Below are positions 1 through 6,920 of a stretch of 48,921 bases of DNA, one piece after another; the first letter of the stretch is position 1, and each line of letters starts with the position of its first letter. The stretch comes from Comamonadaceae bacterium (GTDB lineage Bacteria > Pseudomonadota > Gammaproteobacteria > Burkholderiales > Burkholderiaceae_C). The stretch lies in contig VIKI01000083.1 of assembly GCA_008080595.1 (NCBI GenBank), positions 1 through 48,921 of the forward strand, written 5' to 3'. The position numbers and the translations under genes were made by a program. The notes beneath the pieces are model-generated. The model did no database searches, was not told the DNA's origin, and was given only the letters and a program-made list of their open reading frames with translations.

Positions 1-1
1 C

Positions 2-430
2 TTTGATGAGCCGCACCGAGGACACGGCGAGCTCCTTGATTTCGTCCTTGCTCATGCCAAACACGATCTCACGAAACGCGGGTGAGGTGGCGTTGTAGAC
101 GTGCACGATGGCGCGGCGTGCGCCTTTGAGTGATTCGAGGGTGCGGCGGATCAGGTGTTCGCGTGACTGGGTCAGCACCTCGATGGTCACATCGTCGGGG
201 ATGTTGCCGCCTTCGATCAGGGCGCGCACAAAGTCAAACTCGGTTTGCGAGGCGCTGGGGAAGGCGACTTCAATCTCTTTGAACCCGACCTGGCACAGGG
301 TGCGAAACATGCGCATCTTGCGCTCCACGTTCATCGGCTCAAACAGCGACTGGTTGCCATCACGCAGATCAGAGCTCATCCAGATCGGGGCTGCGGTGAT
401 GCTGCGTGAGGGCCATTGGCGGTTGGGCAA
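2..430 (-). CDS. leuA: 2-isopropylmalate synthase, N-terminal part (runs off window)
   Basis: Reading the minus strand from about 481 towards base 1 gives an open frame containing [32 protein letters not shown] and [19 protein letters not shown]. These are hallmarks of the long LeuA type, which condenses acetyl-CoA with 2-oxoisovalerate in leucine synthesis. DLRDGNQ carries the metal-binding Asp and catalytic Arg. The rest of the enzyme lies outside the window. The start is odd: the frame opens after a TAA at 482-484 and holds no ATG or GTG before the conserved region. The only usual alternative is the TTG at 430, inside the IDLPN motif and without a clear ribosome site. The ORF track misses the gene for that reason. 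Identity is confident, the start is not. Confidence 0.85.
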   Translation of the reverse strand, partial: MPNRQWPSRSITAAPIWMSSDLRDGNQSLFEPMNVERKMRMFRTLCQVGFKEIEVAFPSASQTEFDFVRALIEGGNIPDDVTIEVLTQSREHLIRRTLESLKGARRAIVHVYNATSPAFREIVFGMSKDEIKELAVSSVRLIK

Positions 431-682
431 GTCGATGCTGGGGAAGGCCTCTGGAAGCGATAAGGGACAGTGAGGGTTATCTTAGGCTTGGAGGCGGGGT
501 GGATGATTGCGTTTTTGCTCTTTAATTCAATAATTTAGACAAACTATTGCTGAGTTTTATCTATTCTGGCAATTTTCAATAACTCAATGAGATTCATTGG
601 ATGTTGGTCTGCTTGCGGGTGGAGTCGGCGTAGTGCTGTGGTGGTCGGTCGGATTTTTAAATCCTGGCATCCGCGCATCGCT

Positions 683-1720
683 CTACCATCTAGGACGCGT
701 CCCTAGTCCCTTGATCCATATAGCTGGATGATCCTCGCCGGGTGGTGATCCAATACCGACATCTACACGAGGCAGCCATATAGTCCCCGTCAAGTTAAGC
801 GGCTCCGTTGTCTTTCGCAGCAGGTCTGCACGGCTGCCGATTACATAGCGGCAACAGTCGGCCGCAATCGTTGCGTTTAATCGCTTCACTTGTTCTTTTC
901 TTGCGTCCGTATGCCTTGTGCGTCGTCCGTTGCCGTTCATGACAAGCGCTGCATTGCTTGACAGCGGAAAAAGGACATGCGCGTGAAGCGATCCGTAACC
1001 CAGCGGGAGGTCTTCTGTGCCCAACAAGGGGGACAACACGACAGGCGAATCAGAGGTAATGTATTCAACGCCATCTCCTGGCGCGTGAACGATTGTCCAG
1101 TCTCTGTCAAAAAGCGTCGCCGCTATCGTCGACCATGTCTTGAGAGACGTTGCACGTGCCATTTCGTCAGGGATGTTGATGCGGAAATGTTCACCGCTGA
1201 CCATTTCAAGCATCTGCTCCGCGAGTCTGCGAAGCTCTGCCTCAGACGTGTTGGCTGGCTTCGATTTTTTGACCAACTTGTATGCAGCTTCTTCATTCGG
1301 CACGGCCAGCTTCAGTTTGGTTCGCTCAGCCTTCTCACGCACGCTACGGGACTCCGCAAGGGCGGCAGGTGTTCGTATCGCGTGCATCGCGACGAACAGC
1401 GCAAGGTATTCCCGATCCTCGTCGCTGAGTGGCATCTTGGAAACTGCGGACTTCAAAGCCGATCCTGCTCGACTTTCAACAATTCCGAATAGCGCTTCGA
1501 GTTCGAATCGCTGTCTATCGCTGCCGTCGATGAAGGTGTAGATGTGCTCTTGGACGACTGCCTTCTTCGGGGGCAACGAAAAAAGGCTACCGTTCGTTCG
1601 GTCGTAAACCGCTACGCGCTTATTCTCGGCGAAACCATTGAGATAAAACCTTGACACGTAGTGCTGCTGAGCCGGTCCATGAGTGATTGGTTTCGCGAAG
1701 AGACGATCAAATGCGTTCAT
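683..1720 (-). CDS. DUF4238 domain protein
   Basis: A 345-residue protein. Its N-terminus, QQHYVSRFYLNGFAENKRV, is the signature of DUF4238, a widespread family of unknown function often found in accessory regions. No signal peptide or membrane segment is seen. The core is charged and helical, with a KAERTKLKLAVPNEEA stretch, followed by a conserved TSDSPVVL segment. The start at 1720 overlaps the stop of a small upstream ORF (1717-2010) as ATGA. Base composition is somewhat less GC-rich than the housekeeping genes around it and there is no functional partner nearby, which fits an accessory gene. I do not assign a function. Confidence 0.75.
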   Translation of the reverse strand: MNAFDRLFAKPITHGPAQQHYVSRFYLNGFAENKRVAVYDRTNGSLFSLPPKKAVVQEHIYTFIDGSDRQRFELEALFGIVESRAGSALKSAVSKMPLSDEDREYLALFVAMHAIRTPAALAESRSVREKAERTKLKLAVPNEEAAYKLVKKSKPANTSEAELRRLAEQMLEMVSGEHFRINIPDEMARATSLKTWSTIAATLFDRDWTIVHAPGDGVEYITSDSPVVLSPLLGTEDLPLGYGSLHAHVLFPLSSNAALVMNGNGRRTRHTDARKEQVKRLNATIAADCCRYVIGSRADLLRKTTEPLNLTGTIWLPRVDVGIGSPPGEDHPAIWIKGLGTRPRW

Positions 1721-2010
1721 AACCGCAAAGGTATGTCAAAACAGAAGCGAACGCAATACGTAGCGGTTAAAGCTCTGGTGGGGTCACTCTCAGATCGGAT
1801 TCTGGTAGATGAGTGATCCGCCAAATGGGCGAAGCGTCCTAGTGTCAGTGTCTGGTTTTCGCCCATGACTTTGAGGCTGCGGGCATCCGGTATAGCGAGA
1901 ACCGGCACAGCGTTCAGTCCGATGACTCTGGCTGTCAAGTAGACGAAGGAAACCAACAAGGTAAACCAAATCGTGGTGCGCGTTGTGTTGCCCGATAAGA
2001 GCGCATTCAA
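1717..2010 (-). CDS. Possible small ORF upstream of the DUF4238 gene
   Basis: A 97-residue open frame with one hydrophobic stretch (TIWFTLLVSFVYLTARVIG) that could be a membrane segment. Its stop overlaps the DUF4238 start by ATGA, which would allow coupled translation. Against it: no recognisable family, no convincing ribosome site, an unusual C-terminal composition, and a second overlapping frame of similar size. It may be a decayed fragment. I keep it only because the 4-base overlap is suggestive. Confidence 0.2.
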   Translation of the reverse strand: MNALLSGNTTRTTIWFTLLVSFVYLTARVIGLNAVPVLAIPDARSLKVMGENQTLTLGRFAHLADHSSTRIRSESDPTRALTATYCVRFCFDIPLRL

Positions 2011-2033
2011 AAAAGAACACGCGGACTCAATTA

Positions 2034-2078
2034 CAAATTGCTCTTCAGTTTTTATGAATATTGCGCAAGCAGCAATTT
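2034..2078 (-). repeat. Dispersed repeat copy 1
   Basis: Minus-strand reading AAATTGCTGCTTGCGCAATA followed by TTCATAAA matches the TAGCTGCTTGCGCAATA core shared with the copies at 3549, 24136 and 28032. The ends AAATTGCT and AGCAATTT can pair into a hairpin in this copy. Confidence 0.5.
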
Positions 2079-2281
2079 AAAAAAACAGGAAACCCAAACC
2101 TGCAAGACTCATGATGTCGCTTGAATCCGTGCGATGTGTTTTGATGCGCACCATCTTGAACCGTCCCAACGAGACCTTCCGCCAACTCAAGACATAGCCC
2201 GAGCACAACGGTGTCAAGCTCAAAGAATCACTCACCCAACTGAAGCAGCCCAGTGTTCAAGTCAGTAGCCGAAGCAGCAAT

Positions 2282-2397
2282 ATGACCGATAGGTCATTTC
2301 CACCCCCAGCTCCATCCCAACCCACCCCAAAATGACCGAACGGTAAGTACCAGGGCAAATCATGGACGAAAGCAGCAAAATCATCCCGAGCGGTCAT
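2282..2397. promoter_or_regulatory. Cluster of operator-like palindromes
   Basis: Three related sites lie within 115 bases: ATGACCGATAGGTCAT (2282-2297), ATGACCGAACGGT (2332-2344) and GGTCAT (2392-2397). The first two are palindromic with a 2-4 base centre, the style of a TetR-type operator. No regulator of that kind sits beside them, so the role is open. Confidence 0.3.
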
Positions 2398-2467
2398 TTT
2401 TTGACATCCACCGGCAAGGTAATCCAGACCACCGCCGAACTCGGCCAGCTCCTCGTCCAACCCAGTT

Positions 2468-3199
2468 TCAAACTGGCGCATAAGCCCCTGTGCCGCCAGG
2501 CCAAGATGTCAGCACCTCATACCCTGAAGGCGTGACAGCCACCATGTGTTCAAACTGGGCGGACAGAGACCTGTCCTTGGTCACAACCGTCCACTTGTCG
2601 GGTAGTTGCTTGGTTTCGCGTTGGCCTGCGTTAAGCATCGGCTCGATGGTGAAAACCATCCCGGCCTCCAGCTTGACCCCTTGCCCGCAGTATTCGCGCA
2701 CCACGCTGAAACGCGCCGCCTGAGCGACTGACTGGATGGCGTGGCCAATATCTCCCAGCGTCGCGCCCGGCTTGACTTGCCGGATGCCGGCCAACAATGC
2801 TTCGTAAGTCGTCTCAACCAAACGCCGGGCCAACACGCTGGGGGTGCCGACGAAAAACATGCGGCTGGTGTCGCCAAACCAGCCATCCTTGAGGACGGCC
2901 ACATCGATGTTGACGATGTCTCCTTTCTTCAGAATCTTGGTCGCAGAGGGGATGCCGTGGCACACCACTTGGTTGACGGAGGTGAGGATGGTTTTGGGAT
3001 ATCCGTGATAACCCAGGTTTGCCGGAATGGCATCCTGGACATTCACGATGTGGTCGTGGCAGATTTGGTCAAGCGTCTGCGTGCTCACCCCCGGCACGAC
3101 ATGCGCCTCGATCATGCCGAGTACTTCTGCGGCAAGCCTGCCGGCCCGCCGCGCCATCTCGAGTTCGTCGGCGCAGTGGATGGGAACGCCGTGCGACAT
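2468..3199 (-). CDS. map: Type I methionine aminopeptidase paralogue lacking the active-site His
   Basis: A 243-residue MetAP-I fold protein; the family removes the initiator Met from new proteins using two metal ions. Four of the five metal ligands are visible: Asp in NIDVAV, Asp in GDTSRMF, Glu in FTIEPM and Glu in SAQFEHMV. The segment that normally reads CGHGIG..FHEEPQVLHYG is gone: VVREYCG runs straight into QGVKLEAGMVF. About 20 residues are missing in frame, including the metal-ligand His and the substrate-contacting His of FHEEP, which explains the length of 243 against about 264. Activity is therefore unlikely. The start overlaps the stop of the ParD-like gene by ATGA, so the two are translationally coupled. 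It could be a truncated pseudogene or a repurposed binding protein; an assembly gap is also possible. Confidence 0.88.
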   Translation of the reverse strand: MSHGVPIHCADELEMARRAGRLAAEVLGMIEAHVVPGVSTQTLDQICHDHIVNVQDAIPANLGYHGYPKTILTSVNQVVCHGIPSATKILKKGDIVNIDVAVLKDGWFGDTSRMFFVGTPSVLARRLVETTYEALLAGIRQVKPGATLGDIGHAIQSVAQAARFSVVREYCGQGVKLEAGMVFTIEPMLNAGQRETKQLPDKWTVVTKDRSLSAQFEHMVAVTPSGYEVLTSWPGGTGAYAPV

Positions 3200-3453
3200 C
3201 AGTTTTCTCCAACTGAGGATGCGCCGGACTTGCCAAGTTGGCCTGAGGCAGCCATGGTGATGTCCAGCCCCCCCGCGAGTTCAGCCTGTATCAACAGTTG
3301 GCAGATTTCCCGGTAGTCCAACTCCGGGTGCATCTCCGTCAGCATGCCAACACGCATCCAGTGCTCAGCCTGAGCATTGATAGACCGGCTCAAGGCACTC
3401 CCTGCCACGCGCAGGTTCTCGTGCATCTGGTCTGAAATTTTGACAATACCCAT
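3199..3453 (-). CDS. ParD-like antitoxin-family protein
   Basis: An 84-residue protein beginning MGIVKISDQMHENLRVAGSA, typical of the ParD_like family (predicted ribbon-helix-helix DNA binder). The middle contains NAQAEHWMRVGMLTEMHPELDY and an ICQLLIQAEL helix. It is the first gene of a two-gene operon with map (4-base overlap) and has a double palindromic operator just upstream. As I recall, ParD_like genes next to a second map copy occur in other Proteobacteria; no ParE-type toxin is present here. The likely role is autoregulation of the pair. Confidence 0.75.
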   Translation of the reverse strand: MGIVKISDQMHENLRVAGSALSRSINAQAEHWMRVGMLTEMHPELDYREICQLLIQAELAGGLDITMAASGQLGKSGASSVGEN

Positions 3454-3464
3454 CAGCCACCTAT

Positions 3465-3499
3465 ATATGAAACATATATAAATTGTATATGTTTCATAT
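3465..3499. promoter_or_regulatory. Tandem palindromic operator of the ParD-like/map operon
   Basis: Two 13-base palindromes, ATATGAAACATAT (3465-3477) and ATATGTTTCATAT (3487-3499), lie 22 bases centre to centre, two helical turns apart on the same DNA face. Together they also form a larger perfect inverted repeat. They sit 12-46 bases upstream of the ParD-like start in an AT-rich patch, where ribbon-helix-helix autoregulators usually bind. Confidence 0.7.
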
Positions 3500-3548
3500 G
3501 GTTTTTAAGGAAACCATTCCCGCAAAGCCTGGGGATGATCTGTTTTAT

Positions 3549-3610
3549 TGATGAAAATCAGGCTGTAGCCCTTATGGATATTGCGTAAACAGCTATCATT
3601 TTTATATCAA
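3549..3610 (-). repeat. Dispersed repeat copy 2
   Basis: Minus-strand core ATAGCTGTTTACGCAATA, then TCCATAAGGGCTACAGCC. It lies just downstream of the hpaR stop codon. This copy shows the full two-part consensus: TAGCTGCTTGCGC, a short spacer, then a GGGCTACAGCC block. Confidence 0.7.
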
Positions 3611-3627
3611 AATACAGAAGCACACCT

Positions 3628-4101
3628 TCAACCCACCGGAAGTTCAACCCGCTGAACCACACTCTCCTGGGCAGCAATGAACGCATCAAGGGTAGTGAAC
3701 AGGTTTTCAAGCATGTCCTTGCCCAGCGCCTGTTGCAACAACAAATACTGCGCATCAATGAGCGGTGCCATTTGGCTGATCAACTGGTCGCCCTGGGCTG
3801 CCAGACGCACCGAAACCCGCCGCAGATCACCTTCAACGCGGCTGCGCTGAATCAGCCCCAGGTCTTCCATGCGGGCCAGCATGCCGGCCATGCTGGCGCT
3901 GTGGAACTGGCACTGGTCACAAATCTCACGGGGCTCAAGCTGCCCATACTCATCCAGCAGCCGCAAGATTCGCCACTGCTGCTCGGTCAGCCCAAAGTGA
4001 TTCAGGATCGGCCGAAAGTGGCCCATGAGACATTCGCGGGCCTTTAACAGGTGTTGCGGCAAATTGTGGTGGCTAACCCGCGGCTTTGGTTGGGAGGTCA
4101 T
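3628..4101 (-). CDS. hpaR: MarR-family regulator, HpaR type
   Basis: A 157-residue winged-helix regulator. LLKARECLMGHFRPILNHFG and GLTEQQWRILRLLDEYG are characteristic of the HpaR branch, which in other bacteria represses homoprotocatechuate degradation and responds to aromatic acids. The recognition helix is in CQFHSASMAGMLARMEDLGL and the wing in RVEGDLRRVSVRLAAQG. No hpa genes are nearby. Instead the gene is divergent from a bestrophin-like channel gene across 86 bases holding two near-identical palindromes, so autoregulation plus control of the channel is the plausible role. The effector is unknown. Confidence 0.82.
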   Translation of the reverse strand: MTSQPKPRVSHHNLPQHLLKARECLMGHFRPILNHFGLTEQQWRILRLLDEYGQLEPREICDQCQFHSASMAGMLARMEDLGLIQRSRVEGDLRRVSVRLAAQGDQLISQMAPLIDAQYLLLQQALGKDMLENLFTTLDAFIAAQESVVQRVELPVG

Positions 4102-4116
4102 GGCGTGCCCGATGAC

Positions 4117-4154
4117 ACTAATATATTAGTGATTAAAATAACTAGCATGTTAGT
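4117..4154. promoter_or_regulatory. Paired MarR-type operators between hpaR and the bestrophin gene
   Basis: ACTAATATATTAGT (4117-4130) is a perfect 14-base palindrome. ACTAGCATGTTAGT (4141-4154) is the same site with one mismatched pair. They are 24 bases centre to centre in the divergent promoter region. Size and symmetry fit a MarR dimer site, and the flanking HpaR-type protein is the obvious candidate to bind. Confidence 0.7.
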
Positions 4155-4187
4155 AATTAAAACGACAATTCCAAGAGAGCATCCGAG

Positions 4188-5129
4188 ATGATCGTCCGAG
4201 ACCGTCCTTCTGGACTCAAGATGTTCCTGCTTTTGCGGGGTTCCATCCTGCCAAAGATTTTGCCATCCCTGGTAGCCACCACCCTCATTGCCGTCCTGGT
4301 GACGGTATCCCATGGTGATCTGTTTGCCCTCAAGATCACCTTGACCACGATTCCCTTCAGTTTGATCGGGTTGCCGATTGCCATTTTTCTGGGGTTCCGC
4401 AACACGGCGGCTTACGACCGGTTTTGGGAAGGCCGCAAGCTGTGGGGCGAGTTGGTGCTGCGCACACGCAATTTGTCACGTCAATGCTGCAGCCTGATCG
4501 CAGATAAGCAGCCCGCCACGGCCCCGCTTGGCCTGGCCGATGTCCGGGTGCGCATGGTTTTCCGTGCCATTGCGTTCGCACACGCCCTGCGCTTGCTGTT
4601 GCGCGACGAAGCAGAAGTGCATGAATTTGAGGGACTGCTGGTCGCAGCTGAGCTGGCGGGCATTCGTCAGGCAAGCAATCCACCCGACTACTTGATGAAA
4701 AAAATGGGCGAAGACTTGGCCCTTTGCCTGCGGGAAAAGCGAATTGACTCTTGCCTGGCCAGCAACGTGGATGCCACGCTGTCTGGCATGTGCGCCGCAG
4801 CCGCCAGCTGTGAGCGCATCAAAAGCACGCCCATTCCCTTCTCGTACACCTTGCTGTTGCACCGCACGGCCTACTTGTATTGCTTTCTGCTGCCTTTCGG
4901 CTTGGTGGACTCGGTTGGCTTCATGACCCCTTTTGTCGTCGCCATCGTGGCCTACACCTTCTTTGGCCTGGATGCCTTGGGTGATGAAATTGAAGAACCG
5001 TTTGGCGTGGATGCCAACGATCTGCCCCTCAATGCCATTTGCCGCGCCATCGAGATCAATCTGCGGGAGTCCCTGGGAGACGTGAACCTGCCCAAGCCGC
5101 TGACAGCTAGCAACTATTGCCTGACCTGA
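4188..5129 (+). CDS. Bestrophin-family anion channel-like membrane protein
   Basis: A 313-residue protein with the bestrophin/YneE pattern: MIVRDRPSGLKMFLLLRGSILPKILP, hydrophobic helices at about residues 25-45 and 50-70, the conserved GFRNTAAYDRFWEGRKLWGELV segment, and a later pair of helices (TAYLYCFLLPFGLVDSVGFMTPFVVAIVAYTFFGLDALGDEIEEPFG). Bacterial members form pentameric ion channels in the inner membrane. It is divergent from hpaR and followed at once by a CoA-transferase gene whose start lies 29 bases after its stop, so they may be co-transcribed. Length matches the family. Confidence 0.85.
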   Translation: MIVRDRPSGLKMFLLLRGSILPKILPSLVATTLIAVLVTVSHGDLFALKITLTTIPFSLIGLPIAIFLGFRNTAAYDRFWEGRKLWGELVLRTRNLSRQCCSLIADKQPATAPLGLADVRVRMVFRAIAFAHALRLLLRDEAEVHEFEGLLVAAELAGIRQASNPPDYLMKKMGEDLALCLREKRIDSCLASNVDATLSGMCAAAASCERIKSTPIPFSYTLLLHRTAYLYCFLLPFGLVDSVGFMTPFVVAIVAYTFFGLDALGDEIEEPFGVDANDLPLNAICRAIEINLRESLGDVNLPKPLTASNYCLT

Positions 5130-5158
5130 AACCACCACCCACCGAAAGCAAGCCAACG

Positions 5159-6685
5159 ATGCAGAACCCACTTCAAGACCGAATCCGACTCCCCGCACTG
5201 CGTGAGCGTGTGACCACTGCCGAGGCCGCCGCGCAGTGGATTCAAGATGGCATGACCATTGGCATGAGTGGCTTCACCCGTGCCGGTGATGCCAAAGTCG
5301 TCCCCATGGCCCTGGCCAAACGGGCCAGCACCGAAGACCTTAAGATCACCCTGATGACCGGGGCCTCGCTGGGCAGTGATGTCGACAAGACCCTGACCGA
5401 GGCCGGTGTGCTGGCGCGCCGCCTGCCTTTTCAAGCCGACCCGGTGCTGCGTGCGGCCATCAACCGTGGCGACGTGATGTTTGTCGACCAACACCTGTCC
5501 GAGACGGTGGAGCTGCTGCGCACCCGGCAAATGGCGCCGATTGACATTGCCGTCATTGAAGCGGTGGCCATCACCGAAACCGGGGCACTCATTCCCACCA
5601 CCTCGGTGGGCAACAGCGCCAGCTTTGCGATTCTGGCCGACAAGGTGATTGTGGAGATCAACCTGACCCAGTCGCTGGAGTTGGAAGGCCTGCACGACAT
5701 TTTTATCCCCAAACACCGCCCGCAACGCGAACCGATGCCGCTGATGTCGGTGCAGGATCGCATTGGCAGCAGCGTGATCGAGATTCCCCCTGAAAAGATC
5801 GTGGCCATCGTCATCACCGAAAAGCTCGACAGCGCCTCCAACATCCTCCCGGCCGATGCCGAAACCGCCGCCATTGCTGCGCACCTGGTGGAGTTTTTCA
5901 AAGGCGAAGTGGCGCAAGGCCGTTTGAGCAAGAGCCTGCTGCCGATGCAAGCCGGTATTGGCACCATTGCCAACGCCGTCATGCAAGGCTTTATTGACAG
6001 CCCGTTCGAGCACCTGAGCATGTATTCCGAGGTGTTGCAGGATTCCACCTTTGACCTGTTTGATGCCGGCAAGCTCGACTTTGCCTCTGGCTCATCCATC
6101 ACCCTGTCACCCCAGAAAAGCCGGGAAGTGTTTGGCAACATCGGCAAGTACAAAGACCGCCTGGTGCTGCGCCCGCAAGAGGTCAGCAACCACCCAGAAC
6201 TGATCCGCCGCCTGGGCATCATTGCCATCAACACCGCACTGGAAGCCGACATCTACGGCAACGTCAACTCCACCCATGTGCTGGGCACTCACATGATGAA
6301 CGGCATTGGCGGCTCAGGCGACTTTGCACGCAATGCCTACCTTTCGGTGTTTGCCACCAAAGCCACCGCCAAAAACGGCCTGATCTCCAGCATCGTCCCC
6401 ATGGTCTCGCACGTGGATCACACCGAGCACGACGTGGACATCATCGTCACCGAAGTGGGCCTGGCCGATTTGCGCGGCCTGGCCCCACGCGAGCGTGCCC
6501 AAGTCATCATCAACCGCTGCGTGGCCGAGCCCTACCGCGCCATGCTGAATGACTATGTGGCGCGCGCCAACCAAGGCGGCGGACAAACACCCCATGTACT
6601 GCAAGAGGCGTTTGCCTGGCATCAGAATTTCAGCCAAACCGGGTCGATGTTGCCAGTGAATGCCCCTGTGCCCGGGCAACCCTGA
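5159..6685 (+). CDS. Acetyl-CoA hydrolase / succinate CoA-transferase
   Basis: A class I CoA-transferase of the acetyl-CoA hydrolase/transferase family (AarC/ScpC type), 508 residues from the ATG at 5159. The ORF track start at 5117 lies inside the bestrophin gene. Family segments include DGMTIGMSGFTRAGDAK near the N-terminus, QAGIGTIANAV in mid-protein, the likely catalytic Glu in MYSEVLQDSTFDLFD, and GGSGDFARNAYLSVFATKA. The enzyme moves CoA between acetyl- or propionyl-CoA and succinate in the cytosol. Acceptor choice cannot be read from sequence. Functionally it could help dispose of acetate made by the ethanolamine pathway, but the genes are 20 kb apart. Confidence 0.88.
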   Translation: MQNPLQDRIRLPALRERVTTAEAAAQWIQDGMTIGMSGFTRAGDAKVVPMALAKRASTEDLKITLMTGASLGSDVDKTLTEAGVLARRLPFQADPVLRAAINRGDVMFVDQHLSETVELLRTRQMAPIDIAVIEAVAITETGALIPTTSVGNSASFAILADKVIVEINLTQSLELEGLHDIFIPKHRPQREPMPLMSVQDRIGSSVIEIPPEKIVAIVITEKLDSASNILPADAETAAIAAHLVEFFKGEVAQGRLSKSLLPMQAGIGTIANAVMQGFIDSPFEHLSMYSEVLQDSTFDLFDAGKLDFASGSSITLSPQKSREVFGNIGKYKDRLVLRPQEVSNHPELIRRLGIIAINTALEADIYGNVNSTHVLGTHMMNGIGGSGDFARNAYLSVFATKATAKNGLISSIVPMVSHVDHTEHDVDIIVTEVGLADLRGLAPRERAQVIINRCVAEPYRAMLNDYVARANQGGGQTPHVLQEAFAWHQNFSQTGSMLPVNAPVPGQP

Positions 6686-6920
6686 ATCCAGGCGCATCGC
6701 CGCTGGACGGATTTCGGTCTTGAACAGAATTGCGCAGATCGAAGCAAGTTTCTTCGGAATAAGGCTGTTCTTGGGGGGGATGCCACGGAACTTGCCCCTG
6801 CCGCAGCTTTCAGTGGCTGTCCCGTGACAGCGCTGGTGCTTGTCTGAGGCATCACCAATGCTGGGACAATGATCTTTTTGTAGGCGGCTAATTGGTTTTT
6901 ACGGCTACGAAGGAGACCCT

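Larger units (their letters stand above)
1721..2467. other. Gene-poor stretch with decayed sequence and operator-like motifs
   Basis: About 750 bases between the DUF4238 gene and map without a gene I can defend. It holds the small ORF above, one copy of the dispersed repeat (2034-2078) and a cluster of ATGACC/GGTCAT half-sites (2282-2397). Short plus-strand fragments such as RTILNRPNETFRQLKT and TSTGKVIQTTAELGQLL read like remnants of lost genes, but I cannot name them. Confidence 0.4.

Noticed and set aside
5114-6013. 299-residue minus-strand ORF opposite the CoA-transferase
   Set aside because: Shadow frame of a conserved enzyme; no family features.
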